Of a stretch of DNA of 64,000 nucleotides, positions 34,644-46,743 are shown piece after piece. Within the stretch, counting starts at the first letter, position 1. The number at the start of each line of letters is the position of its first letter. The notes beneath the pieces are model-generated. The model searched no databases and had not been told where the DNA came from. It worked only from the letters and a program-made list of their open reading frames with translations. The translations under genes and the position numbers were made by a program. This DNA is from Impatiens glandulifera (Eukaryota; Streptophyta; Magnoliopsida; Ericales; Balsaminaceae): positions 45,195,771 to 45,259,770 of the forward strand of contig NC_061869.1 of NCBI RefSeq assembly GCF_907164915.1. The letters are read 5' to 3'.

Positions 34644-36203
34644 TGATAGGATCAGCGTAATCGATAGAGACGGGGTCTGACTATTGATGACGGCTTCGGA
34701 TAAACGATTTGATAGAAATCATGTTAGGGATTTAAATCACTTTCTATTCTTCACAAACCCTTGCAAAATCTTGAACGATTCAAGTACGGAAACGTTTGCT
34801 CAGGTTTGAAGCTAAGAACCAAAGAATGAGAAGATGAAAGAATATAAATGACACAGCAGTTTGTTTATGGATGTTCGGAGCAAAACTCTCATACGTCAAC
34901 CCTTCTTCCAACCACCAGAAGGATTCACTATACGTTTATTAGAATCAAATACAGTTGCATGACTAGCTCACTGTTGAACAGAACAGACTCTGTTCAACTT
35001 ACAGTATATTGAAGAATATCACTCAACTAGACAATACTTTGATTCTATCTCTCTTTTGATAAACACACAGTAAAGCAAAAAAGTAGTTCTTAAGATTGTA
35101 AATTCAATAGATCTCTCGTATGCCTATTTATCAGTGTTTAGCAATTTTGTCCAGCTGTTATTCCGTTGTCCTTGAAGATCATTAAATAAAGAGTAAGTAC
35201 CAACGATCGAATCTTCTATAATAATAGGTGGCAAACTTCCATTAGAACGCCTCCATAGTACACAAGTACAGTAGACTCTGAGCATCAGGATCGTGGCCGT
35301 ACAAATCTGGTAGTGCGTCAAATATTCTTCTAGGATATTCCTTCAAGAAACAAGTAGTGATAAAAATATTTGCTTACGTGGCATTAGATGATTGGTTGCA
35401 ATTCGCTGTCATACTGATCTGCACAGAAAAGTAGAGTAGGAGTAGCATACAACTAGTTGATCGTGGGTAGACAGATGCTAGCTTCAAGCAACTGCTTAAG
35501 CATGGCATTAGGCGATTTTCACTTAGACTGACAAGTCTAATGAAGTTAGACGCTCCCGTCTAATAGCAAAATCTATTAGACCACTTGGTCTAATGGGATT
35601 AGACGACACGTCTAATTACGGTTCCCTTCAGACTAATCTGAAGGAGTTAGACTGCACGTTTAACTCTCATTTGTTAGACGACACGTCTAACTACGTTTCC
35701 CTTCAGACTAATCTGAAGGAGTTAGAATGCACGTCTAACTCTCATCTGTTAGACGTCACATCTAACTACGTCTAACTCTTATCTGTTAGACGACACGTCT
35801 AACTACGTTTCTCTTCAGACTAATCTGAAGAAGTTAGACTGCACTTCTAACTCTCATCTGTGAGACGGTACGTGTAACTACGTCTGTTAGACTGCACGTC
35901 TAACTACGTATCTGTTATTGCACGTCTAACTACGTATCTGTTAGACTACACGTCTAACTATGTATCCGTTAGACTGCACGTCTAACTACGTCTGTTAGAC
36001 TGCACGTCTAACTACGTATACGTTAGACTGCACGTCTAACTCAATGCGTCTAATAGTCAATCAGTCTAATGAGCTTCATTCAGACTTAGTCTAATATAAC
36101 ATGTTTTCGATACACCTGCACCAAAAACAATTAGACGACTTAATTTAAGTTTTATACTAACACATCATCAAAATTTCATTAGTCAAAATAATTTGACCCA
36201 ACC
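34644..36203 (-). repeat. LTR of the truncated gag element
   Basis: Begins (plus strand) 'tgataggatcagcgtaatcg' and follows the LTR pattern of 22,854 and 26,371 for several hundred bases before the palindromic array. Confidence 0.72.
35540..36060. repeat. Minisatellite of palindromic GTTAGAC-n5-GTCTAAC units
   Basis: About twenty imperfect units such as 'gttagactgcacgtctaac', each nearly its own reverse complement, joined by 'tacgta' or 'tctcatct' spacers. In the left half they form a higher-order unit with another palindrome, 'cttcagactaatctgaag'. Units become more regular toward 36,040. Confidence 0.92.
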
Positions 36204-36463
36204 TTCTAGAAAGTTTATCTACTTTTTAAAATTATTTTTTCTTGTTTTTAACTACTATTTTTAGAGTTAGAGGGAATTATATTGTTTAATTATTATTTTG
36301 CTGGTCAATTTGGTTATGATCAGTTTTTATGGGTTTTTTTTATTTTGCATATTATTGTGTTATTTTATTATTAAATATTTGTTTGACAGGTTGATTAAAA
36401 TGGTATGAGTTGATTCATGATTTTATTTTATTTTTATTTTAAAATGGTATAGATAATTATAAT

Positions 36464-37074
36464 TAGGGGTGAGTCGGTACGGTATACCTTAATATTTTAT
36501 CCACACCTTATATCTTACTTAAAATTTCGGTATACAAAAAATGCATACATTTACCTTACCTTGATTTCGATATACCTTGTTTAGATATACCTTAATTTCG
36601 GTATACAAAAAATTCATACATTTACCTTACCTTAATTTCGGTATACCTTATTTTTTGTACGGTCGATATTATACATTTGATACCTAAAAAATATATTGAT
36701 TTTAAAAAAAAATCAATCACATCGGTAAATTAGATATTGAATATATTGAATAATATTTCAGTATAATTATATTTTGATATTATTCAAAAATTATATTTCT
36801 ATAATTAAATTAATTTCAAATCTATTTAATTATTTCCTTATAAGTATTATATATATATATATATATATATATATTAACTTAATTATTTCAGTATTTCGGT
36901 ATATCTCGATATACCAAAATTTTAAAAATCTCATACCTTTACCGTACCAATAATTATGGTATCGGTATCATACCTTACATTTTTTTCGGTATACCTTAAA
37001 AGTCAATATTTTCGATATATTACGGTAGGGTATTTTCGATATACCTTTAATATTAGTAATTTTTATCGTCCCTA
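36464..37074. mobile_element. hAT-type MITE rich in 'cggtatacc' motifs
   Basis: The ends are 'taggggtgag' and 'cgtcccta' (inverse 'tagggacg'). Flanking 8-bp duplications are attataat (36,456-36,463) and attataac (37,075-37,082). The interior repeats 'ttcggtataccttaa' forms in both orientations and a TA run at about 36,850-36,874. Noncoding, 611 bp. Confidence 0.8.
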
Positions 37075-37082
37075 ATTATAAC

Positions 37083-37389
37083 AAATATTTTAGGTATGAA
37101 TTAAATGATGTTATTTAGAATAACAAATAGTCAATTATAATAAACTATTTTATGTTTATAGTTATTTTTATTACATTATTAAAATATCATCAATTATTTT
37201 ATTATTTAAAAATAATCATGGATTATAATTTATCAAAAATAGTAATTTATTCTACATTGATATATCGTTACTTGTCAGTGATTTTAAGCCAGTTTTGTAT
37301 TATACTTTTTTTTTTCATTTATTAGCTCAAATGAAAATAGTTGATATCTAATAAATTAAATGACACAAATTTAAGAGTAAATATATCTT

Positions 37390-37421
<32 letters not shown>

Positions 37422-38210
37422 TTTAAATTTATGTGTTAATATTATAATACTCTATTAAATTTCAATTTCAATTATAGAATGAATTTAAAGTTTATGTTTA
37501 AATAAATCACAATTGATACATAGTACCATGAAATCGGTTAGCACAATAAATTTATGTTTTATTAATGTAGCAACATTGTATAATGTTAGCTTGTTAGAAG
37601 AAATAACAAATGATTGTAATTTTCTGCTTTGTAGTTTGCTTATTTGAAAATTTTAACCAAAAAATCATGTTACATTTGTTATTATTTAATTTGGTTTGTA
37701 TGTATCTAACATGTTTTAATATTGTTGACTTATTGAATGAAGTTTGTTACATGTTCAAAATTATACAAAAATAAATCATTGATTTGTGATTTGATTTTAT
37801 AATGTGATATTTTTAATCTTGTTTTTGTGCTTTTATTCTTTTAATATAAGTTTGTTGTGTTTTTTTAGATCTTACCAAAACACAACCATTTCATTATATA
37901 TTTCTTTTTAATTATTTAATTAATTAAAATATTAAAATAATTTAATTATACAAACTTTAAATAAAAAAAATATATATATTATAATAATTCATTAAGTTAA
38001 AATTTTAAATAACTTATTTTTTATCAAACAATTCTTTGGTAAAAAAAATAACTAATACCTTTAAATAACTCAACATCAAACAAGTTCTTAACATAAATTA
38101 TTTGATATTAAGTTATTTATGGACCATGTTTTAGTTTTTAATGGATTTATAATAAAAAAAATTATATTTTATAAAATTATTTTTGTTCATAAATTAAATT
38201 ATTGATAATA

Positions 38211-38273
<63 letters not shown>

Positions 38274-40240
38274 AGGTAGCTAGAATAACTCATTTTAATT
38301 TAATTTGGTATTAGTAAAAATTAAATGATAGACACTTTTAATACTTGAATTATCTAGGTGGATTGAGTACAAACAAATATTTAATATTTAAATTTAATTA
38401 TTAATGAAAATATATTATATTTAAAATTTTAATTATATAACTAATATTTAAAAAAATAAGAGACATGATGTACATGTGTTTTTTTTTTAATCTTTGATTT
38501 TATTCTCTCCTTATCCCATAATTCCATTGGAGAATCATTATTTTCTTTTTCTCATGACATGTCACGTTATTTTTTTTTTTTTTAGAGTTACTGATTATTT
38601 TTTTACACAAAATTGTGTAGTGGGTAAGAAATGATTGATGTGTAGAAAATTACTATGTAAGGAAAATTCTGTAGTCTTTGTGGTCAGAGTAAAAGAAAAG
38701 AAATCGTCCGGTTAAATAAATTTATTTTTTCTTTTATTTTATTGTAATTAAATTCATAAATATATATAATTTGATTCAGTATTTTTCCATTTTTTTTTGT
38801 TTTTACTAAACATAAAATATATTTTATAATATTCAAACTTATACAAGATGATCCATCTGAATCAAAATCTTCCTTTATAAAGATATCAAGTCATTTAAAG
38901 AAAAATAATATATTTTTTAAAAATATATTGAATTCTCTCCTTTGTGAAATATTCAGTTTTCTCATCTCTTTACTCGTGGACGATGCTGAGTACAGTTATA
39001 ATTTTGAATTATTAGACCTAGATTGTATAAGTTTATATTTTTAACTAAGGCCGGATTTCTGTAATTTTTTTTTTAATTTCCATAGAATCACTTTTCAAAT
39101 CAATCCCATCTTATTCATTACATCACTTAAAACAATTTACAAAATACTAAAATATTCCTTTCATTTTAAATACTACATATTAAATTATAATAAAAAAAAT
39201 TATTTTTTTCATTCCATTTATTTTTTTCTATATTAATTTAATAAATACATCTTATTTTTATTATATTTTTTTTTACTAAGGCCTAGTTTCATTTATTTTA
39301 GTATATTTTATTATATTATTATAAATGCATCTTATTTTTATTTATTATATTATATTTAATCTTAAAAATAAATTCAAATAATATAAAGAGAGAAGTGATT
39401 GAGAGAGAAGATAAATGATACGAAAGAAGAAGATCTAAATTTGGAAAAAAGAAAACTGCAATTAACAATGAGGGTAAATAAAGAAAAAAAAGAGAAAATA
39501 TTATTTTAGTATTAAAGAGTACCTGCGCCCTATTCGTAATAATTACTTTGGGTTTTTAAAATAATCGGAATCCGAACAACACCTTAGGCTAATTTGATAT
39601 ATGTTTTTTTTGAATTTTTCAAGGATTTTATCTCAAAATTTAACCATTTTTTTATTATCGTTTCAACTATCTAATCATTCATTTTATATATTTAAATTCT
39701 AAAATTTCTCTTTATTATATAAAATTAATTTATCTATAAAAATTTAAATAATATTATTGACTTTTGCCATTAGAAAATTAATTTTTATTTTTTTAAATTT
39801 AATCAAATATAATTTTTTTCCTAACCCCTACATCAAACAAAAACAAACGAACCCTTAGATAGGTTAGTATTCAACCTATTTGAATCAGAATCATTAATAG
39901 GTGGTTCTATTATTTGATAAACTTAATTATTTCGGTTCATAATTTTAATTTTTTCAAAATAAATCAACTTGATTGGGTTGATAAATTAAATCAATCTAAC
40001 TTCCACACAACCATTATATGAAAATAATACGAACCTAACAATATACTATGGTTGCATTTATGATTATATTATATTATGATAAATAAGATTTATTCAAAAA
40101 AAACACTCAATATTATATATTATAAATTCAAATTATCAGTATATGAATATAATTTCTTAATAAATATAATCAAATTGAAATGAATTAATAAACTATTCTG
40201 CTCTACACATTCTCAAATATCATTCTCACTCTCTTTCTTC
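37083..40240. other. AT-rich intergenic DNA with microsatellites
   Basis: No gene. (ATT)n lies at about 37,394-37,421 and (TA)n of about 53 bp at 38,217-38,269. Ends like those of the 'gtttgg' MITE group are seen at about 39,277 ('aaggcctagtttc') and 39,590 ('cgaacaacacctta'), but pairing is weak. Confidence 0.5.
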
Positions 40241-40260
40241 TATCTCTATCCAAATTTTAC

Positions 40261-40268
40261 TATAAATA
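40261..40268 (+). promoter_or_regulatory. TATA-like box before the protease pseudogene
   Basis: 'tataaata', 94 bp upstream of ATG 40,355, followed by a pyrimidine-rich leader. Confidence 0.4.
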
Positions 40269-40354
40269 TCTACCATCCCTCCATCTTAATATTCACACTT
40301 TTAACTTTTTCATTTCAACTTCAGTTTATTTCTTTTCATTGTTTTCATAATAAG

Positions 40355-41236
40355 ATGTCTGATATTTCTAAGGTAAAATAATTTCATTTACTAACACACA
40401 ACACTGAAAATAGAAGTGAGAATCAAAAGATGCACTAGTTTTGTGAAATATAATTATCTAATCATCGTATATTATAATATGTATATATCACAAAATTATA
40501 TTTTCATTTTTTACTTTTAAAATTTATTTATAGTCATTTTATTCAATTTTTTATCAAGTATTTATATAAATTTATCATTCCTTATATATTATTACTTGTT
40601 TATATATATAGTTTTTAATTATTGACATTTATAAATTGTTAATAACTTTTGTACATAATTATTTATTTATATTTTATTATAAAATACACGTCTTTAATTA
40701 AATTAACTAATTTTATTTATATTTTTAGTTTTTAGAAGGTTGATTGGAGAGAAAGATGCATCTGCATGGTTGGTCATATCAGATTACAAAACAAATGCAG
40801 TAAGTTTATTTTTTATTATTATTAAAGATTAATTTGAAAATGAATATTCTTACTCTTTTGTTTTCAGACTGTTGCTAGGCTATAGTAATATCGGCAGTGG
40901 TAGAGACATGTTACAATATTAAAAATCCTGATAAACCTCTTGTAATGCTAGCTCCTCAGGAGTTATTGGATTTTTTAAGAATAAATCCTAAAAAAGTAGA
41001 TGTTCGAGGCTGTTATACAGCTTCAGCTAAAGAAGCATTTAATTATATTCGGGATTTTGGTATTTGTCAAGAGAGTAATTATCCGCTATGAGGAATGAAA
41101 TTATCCATATTCAAGATAGGTACGTATTATAATATTAATAAATTTAATATTTAAATATTGTTTTATTATTAATTAATGTTTTTTTTCAGCCCTACTACAA
41201 ACAAAATCAAAATTACAAGTTTTAATTCTATATGTG
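40355..41236 (+). pseudogene. Papain-like (C1A) cysteine protease pseudogene
   Basis: Exon 1 (40,355-40,372) encodes MSDISK. Exon 2 (40,736 to about 40,799) gives KVDWRE and ends QNKC before a GTAAGT donor. Exon 3 (40,868-41,119) continues N-C-C-stop-A-I-V-ISAVVE, matching the papain active-site block (Cys-Gly-Ser-Cys-Trp-Ala), then 'LVMLAPQELLDF' and 'GICQESNYPL'. A fourth piece from 41,190 has 'TNKIKITSF'. The catalytic Cys is kept, but the following Trp codon is TAG (40,876-40,878). A second stop follows YPL at 41,089. No signal peptide or propeptide is seen. The catalytic His/Asn half is missing. Enzymatically dead. Confidence 0.72.
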
Positions 41237-41645
41237 AAAAAAAAAAATATAAAAAGAATTATTAATCAACATCTAGTTATTTTACCTCACTACCGAGTTT
41301 GTAAACTTAATAGGAGAATAGATCTCTTTTTACTACCTTTAAAATTTAATTTAATTTTTTTCTTTCTTTATTTAATTAATTATGTTATTTTAAAATATTT
41401 TATAATTAATCCTTTTAAACTATTTATTTTATTTTTTCAAATTTTACAATAATTTTTTAAGTTTTATGTTTCTTTTAAAATAAAAATAAGACACCTAAAT
41501 ATAAAATAAAATAAAAACTTTAAAAAATAAAATAAAAAAATATACGGGCCTAAACAGTTGGGATTAGGCATCTTCAGTCGCGGTTAGAGTTGAACATCTA
41601 TTAGTAGAGCCGAGTTCGGGACGGTTTGAATCGGCAAGGTACAGG
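41237..41645. other. AT-rich flank
   Basis: Downstream of the protease pseudogene. Nothing recognised. Confidence 0.4.
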
Positions 41646-42094
41646 TAGGGATGACAATAGACGGATCGAAACGGAGAATGCATTTACCATCCACGTTTCA
41701 TACTATTCTGGAGATTATTTTTTTACAACCATCACCGCTCTATTCGATTTCGGGAAATCCACGCGAGACACCGTTATACCATATTCTCTAAGAAAAAATA
41801 AAAAACTTATTATTTATTAATATTATATATATTGTAATATATTAAAAATTTATATTATTCTAAATAAATAAACTTAAAGAACTTTAATAAAATGTGAAAA
41901 ATATATATTGGTGATGTTATATATTTAATTATGTTTATTAGTGTTTGGAGAAGAATTGAGATAAGATCGGGGTGGGGATACAAATATCATTATCGCCTCA
42001 TCCCTAATCAATTATCGGTCAAACTAGAGAAAACCGCCCCTATCGGGACAATTCAGATCGGAAATTGCGGGGTGGATTATAATTGACATCCTTA
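41646..42094. mobile_element. hAT-type MITE, 'tagggatgacaat' ends
   Basis: Left end 'tagggatgacaatagacgg'. Inverse of the right end 'taaggatgtcaattataatc'. The flanking 8-mers agree only in part, so the duplication is uncertain. The interior is noncoding and GC-richer than its surroundings. Confidence 0.62.
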
Positions 42095-42293
42095 GGCGAG
42101 GGCGAGTTAAGGTGTGGTAAATAGGTGGACTTAGTGGAAAAGGGGGTATAGTAGGGACTCTTCCCTCACAACGATGGTCGCGATGGTCGGTCGCGTGCCT
42201 AGATTCTTCAGTCAAATGGAGGAACAAACATAAAGAAGGCTTTTCGATTGAAAGCCAAACCAGACCTCGAATTCTTAGCCAGTAACCAAGCGA

Positions 42294-44229
42294 GTATAAG
42301 CGAGCAGGGGACAAATGCATATTCAATTTCATTAATGTTTCAGCAAGTCAGTGGTACTAGTCAAATAGAGAGTAATACAGGGGATTATGGTCAGGTGGAG
42401 CCATTGGTTTCAGATCAAGACGCTAAAATGGTTACTGATAATCATGAGGAGTTTACTAGTACAAATGTTGAACCTACGAGGAAGTTACAGCTTAATTGGA
42501 AGCTAGTTATCAACTCGCAAGGGACATGGAAAGGAGGCAACCAAAATTCATCTAGAGGTATGGGTTCTCAGCTTATATCGATATGTTGGCATATTCGTTT
42601 ATGACAGCAGTTCAGTTAGACAAAACTAAGCCGGAAGATTTCAAAGTGGTTTTGAGTTCTAGTGATAGATCCAAGTGAATGGAAACTATGAAGGGAGAAA
42701 TGAATTCTCTTTATAAGAATTCAACTTGATAGATTGTTCCGAGGCCTATCAAGCAATATGTGATCAAGTGCAAATAGATATATAAGATCAAGGAAGGTAT
42801 TTCGATTTAGGAAGGGGTCAAGTACAAAGCAAAATTAGTTGTTAAGGGGTTCTCTCAAAAAGAAGGAGTGGAATATAATGAAATCTACTCATCAGTTATC
42901 AAGTACAAAACCATTCTGATCATGCTCTCACTGGTAACTCAATTCGATCTTGAGTTAGAACAAATGGATGTTAAGACTGCGTTTCTTCATGGAAATCTAG
43001 AGGAAAACATTTTCATGGAGCAGCTAGAAGGGTTCAAAGTTCAGCAATATAAAAATATGGTGTGTTTGCTTAGGAAGTCGTTGTATGGACTCAAACAATA
43101 ACCAAGACAATATTACTTAAGATTTGATGCATTTATTACTCAACAAGGCTTTATGAGGAGCAAGTATGATACTTGCTTATACTTCATAGGGAAGAACATA
43201 CTTGAAGCTAATTATCTTCAACTATATGTAGATGATATGCTAAGTTTCGAGTGTGAAGAAGTTGAAGACTATTTTAAGTTTCGAGTTCGATATGAAGGAC
43301 TTAGGAAAAGTTGATAAGATTTTTGGGATAAGGATTAGCAGAGACATGAAGAATGGTGTAATGACTCTCAGCCAATATGGCTATCTCGAGAAGGTGATTG
43401 ACAAGTTCAAAATTCGAGGAGCCAAGCCAGCAAAGTTGCCGATAAAAAATTAGTATTGGATGTCGACTATGAACTCGGCAAAAACCAGGTCAAATTAGAC
43501 TTACATGGAAAAGGTTCTGTATTCAAGTGTAGTTGGGTTTGTAATGTACTCAATGTTCTGTACCAGGCCAGACTTAGCACATGTGATTAGTGTCTTGAGC
43601 AGGTTTACGGCGAGTCCAGGCCATAAACATTGGCTCACAATGAAGTGGTTACTGAGATACATAGCCTCAACTACTAATGTGGGGATATGTTACAAGAAAA
43701 GAAGTGGTGCAGAGGTTAGTGTAATTATTACGTGGACTCAAACTATGTAGGAGATAAAGACTCAAGGAAATCAACTTCGACTTTTTATTTTTTGGTTATT
43801 GGTAACTGTATCTGTTGGAGACAAATATATCGCAGCAACTGAAGTTGTAAAGGAAGCAATGTGAATTCAGGGTCTGCTGCAAGAACTGAAGGTGTTAGAA
43901 GAACCTGCAACAGTGTTCACAGAAAGTCAAAGTGCACTACACTTGTGCAAGAATCCCGTGTTCCATGTTAGAACAAAACACGTGGATATCAAGCACCATT
44001 TCATTCGAGAGAAGATAGCACAAGTGGTGGTTTCAATCAGCTAAGTTAGAATAGAAAATAACACAACTGATGTTAAAACTAAGGTACTACCTCTAAGTAA
44101 ATTCAGACATTGTTTGGATTTACTTAGAGTTCAAGAGACGTAGTGCAATAAATGCTTCGAGCAATTAAGTGATGAACATATTCGATTTCACTAGAACAAG
44201 AGAACGACCCTTCAACCCAATGTGGAGAT
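42294..44229 (+). pseudogene. Copia 2 pol, 3' half (copy B)
   Basis: Same order as 30,089-32,024, with RT '[13 protein letters not shown]', 'YVDDM' (about 43,225) and RNase H. It shares many of copy A's stops and adds its own, as expected if it was already dead when copied. Confidence 0.88.
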
Positions 44230-44579
44230 TGTTGATATTGAGTTGAATGGGTCAGACCCAATTAAATAGGTCCAATTAAATAAAGTGTCTAAGGCTTAAG
44301 TTTGTTAAGTTAGTTAGGACAAGTTAATTATATATAGATAAGTAATTCACACAAGATAGTTAGAGATTTTATATATGTGTGATTGATATATATAAAGAAC
44401 AAGGGTGTAACTGAAACATTTGATTGTGATAGTGGAATCGAGTTCCTAACAGAGCTCGACGGAGACGTAGACATTTTTGGGTTGAACTCCAATATCAATC
44501 TTGTATTGTTTTACTCTTTATGATTTCTTGCATTTATATTTCTTAGTTTTTTGATTGATTAAGAGGGAAATTCCCTACT
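44230..44579 (+). repeat. Copia 2 3' LTR (copy B)
   Basis: 350 bp, starting TGTTGATATTGAG after 'tgtggagat'. Followed by the same host junction 'ctactaatata' as copy A. Confidence 0.88.
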
Positions 44580-45211
44580 CTACTAATATATGGTAATCAT
44601 TTCATTTTTAAATCCAATAAGTTATTGTTGTGCAATGATTAGGATTAAGGAGCTGAGACATCAATTGTGCAGATTCGTGGTAAGAACTTAACGGATTTAA
44701 CCAAGAAAGAATTACGATAAATAATTCTTGTAATTTATAAAAGTTCCTGAAGGAAGAATAGGCCAACTTAGGTGTGAAAGAAAAATAAACATTTTATGCA
44801 AGTTGGGTATCCAAAATGTGTTTATTCCTTTTAAATACAAATAGATTATACTTGGGACTTGCTTAATAACATTTAATCACTCCTTCTATCAAACAATTCA
44901 AATTATCAACTAAAATATTAATATATTTACTTTCTACAATATTTAAAATATTAACTACTAAAATATTTTAATAATTTGACTTGTATAATCCAAATGAAGT
45001 AAAGATTATTTACAATATTTAAAATATTAACTACTAAAATGTTTTGGTAATTTGACTTAAATAAATCACTTTCTTTGTAAAAGAGATTTCCTTTTTAAAA
45101 AGTCTAAATACTTTTGCCAAAAGGACAAAAAAAAAAAAAAAAAAAAAAAAAAAACAGTTCTTGATATAAAAGTATTTTCTGCATGGTAATGATTGACTTT
45201 AGCCATAAAAC

Positions 45212-45467
45212 CTGTTGAGACATTGGATAATTGCGTAGGCAAACAGACTGGGAATCATGCATCGATTGAAAGACCCTGCCACGACTGAGATCTCGGGGCT
45301 TAGGCCAAAGAAGATGAGGATGGAGGTGGTGTAGAACCAAATGAGGGCTGGAGGAATACTGAGGACTAAAAGAGCTAGAATTCCTCTTTGGGTTTGGATT
45401 CCAATCATATGTAGTTGATTTGCTCCATAGGCTTGTCCACCAAGAGGCTCCAAAGCACTTGACAACC
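45212..45467 (-). pseudogene. MATE copy B exon 2
   Basis: Open throughout: 'LSSALEPLGGQAYGANQLHM' to 'SLFAYAIIQCLNR', with a GT donor at 45,211-45,210. It keeps the 12 bases lost in copy A. Cys to Gly in 'LCGQAYG' is unusual for the family. Confidence 0.82.
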
Positions 45468-45588
45468 CTAATTACATAAAAATTGAAATTTCTTAAACAA
45501 GGAAGATCATCACAATTGCATTTGATGAAATAAACATTTTTAACAGAATGTAATTAAGGAGATATATTATAAGAGATATTGGACGTAC

Positions 45589-45866
45589 CAAGAAGCTGAA
45601 ACCGGTGACAGAAGCGAAGGAAGTGGCGAGGGATGCGCCGGTGAGGGAAAGCTGACGGAGGCGACCGACGAACATGATGGAGATGATCTGCAAGGAGTAC
45701 TGAAGCAAACTGACTGCTATGAGAGGCCCAACTAGTAATAGCTGCTGCTTTGCTTCAACAATGATCTCTTCTTTGTTGATCCATCCCCATGGTAATGTAG
45801 GATTGGTTCTAGGTTTGGAAGAATTAGAGGAGATTTGATGCTATGATCTTGTCCTTCTCCTCTCAT
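45589..45866 (-). pseudogene. MATE copy B exon 1
   Basis: ATG at 45,866 (MRGEGQDHS). It is four bases shorter than copy A near 45,780 ('gatccatcc' against 'gatcctttgatcc'), which shifts the frame after 'LHYHGD'. The rest ('LLQYSLQIISIMFVGRL', 'LATSFASVTGFSFL') is readable in another frame. Ends at GTACGT. No exons 3-7 follow in this window. Confidence 0.82.
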
Positions 45867-45927
45867 TCCTCTATCTTTCTCTACAAATTTCTTGTCATGA
45901 AATCTTCTTGTATGAGAAAAGGAGTAG

Positions 45928-45935
45928 TATATAAG
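45928..45935 (-). promoter_or_regulatory. TATA-like box of MATE copy B
   Basis: Minus-strand 'cttatatac', about 65 bp upstream of ATG 45,866. This region is absent from copy A. Confidence 0.45.
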
Positions 45936-45968
45936 ACTACTAGAATAATTTATTTTAAAATAATACAT

Positions 45969-46421
45969 AATAAAAAAAATGGATTAAATTAATTCATTAT
46001 GTTTTATTTGACCATAAAATAATGACAGATAAATTGAAATTATAATTTGTTGTTATTGTATAAAAGAAAAATCAAAATCTCCTAAAAATATAGGATTGAA
46101 AAATTACTCAAAGAACACCCATTTGAGTTTTACTGTTTTTATCAATAGGTAAACCCAATTAATAATACAAGTACAAAGCTAGCTCGTCACTTCAATCGTG
46201 ATTTCATCAATTCTAAGCATGCAAGCACATCCATCGTGATCATCATTCAAACATTGTTTATCAAATTAAGATGTCTAAACATATTCACTCCATTAGAATC
46301 AACTCATCTTAATCATTTGAACACATTCACTTTAACCAATCAATTCAGAAAGTACTTGGTGAACACATTAATTTCAACCAATCAATTAATGAAAGCACTC
46401 AAAGCATGCATTTCATTCAGT
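45969..46421. other. Noncoding flank upstream of copia 3
   Basis: AT-rich with scattered 'aaccaatcaatt' and 'atttcattcag' phrases. It continues in style at 50,548-51,690, so copia 3 landed in one block of unknown, probably repetitive, DNA. Confidence 0.45.
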
Positions 46422-46426
46422 GCATC

Positions 46427-46694
46427 TGTTAAATAGACTTGAATAGTTAGGCCTTCTTAATGGGCCGGCCAAAATTCTCTATTTGTTAGAGTTTCTGTAT
46501 TAGGGTTTTAGGGGACCGAATGTTATATAAACTCGTATTATAACCCCTAATTTGTTATATCATTTCTGTAAACAATCTTCTCAATAATAATCTCTCTCTT
46601 CTGGGTGGACGTAGCCAAGTTCTATCTTGGGGAACCACGTTAAATCCCTGTCCTTTTTATTGTTTACGTCATTCTCACGCGTTCCGTTCTAACA
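46427..46694 (+). repeat. Copia 3 5' LTR
   Basis: 268 bp, TGTTAAATAG to TTCTAACA. TATA-like 'ttatataaac' near 46,524. Confidence 0.92.
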
Positions 46695-46697
46695 AAC

Positions 46698-46709
46698 TGG
46701 TATTAGAGC
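46698..46709 (+). other. Copia 3 primer binding site
   Basis: 'tggtattagagc', three bases after the LTR. Confidence 0.85.
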
Positions 46710-46743
46710 TTCAGGCTATTCGATTGTTTGTTCTTCAACTGAG

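Larger units (their letters stand above)
33634..36203 (-). mobile_element. Truncated relative of the gag-only element, abutting MATE exon 1
   Basis: On the minus strand: an LTR (about 36,203-34,644), primer site 'ttggtatcagagctc' (about 34,629-34,643), then gag cut off at 33,634. Gag and the first LTR bases match the element at 22,854-27,775. The second LTR and the rest are missing. The outer LTR limit (about 36,203, 'gacccaac') is approximate. Confidence 0.75.
42294..45868. repeat. Segmental duplication, copy B
   Basis: Second copy of 30,089-33,635. It contains the copia 2 3' half in the same intron position, so it was copied after that insertion. Left of 42,294 the sequence is unrelated to copy A. 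Right of 45,868 it keeps the natural MATE upstream region that copy A lost. Confidence 0.92.

Noticed and set aside
35593..35775. 60-codon open frame with repeated 'DDTSNYVSLQTNLKEL'
   Set aside because: A translation of the palindromic LTR array, not a protein.
35540..36060. CRISPR-like array
   Set aside because: Repeats are palindromic minisatellite units with no unique spacers, inside a plant LTR. A CRISPR is not expected here.
41234..41452. 72-codon open frame after the papain pseudogene
   Set aside because: A Leu/Phe/Ile/Asn-rich translation of AT-rich DNA that does not continue the protease fold.
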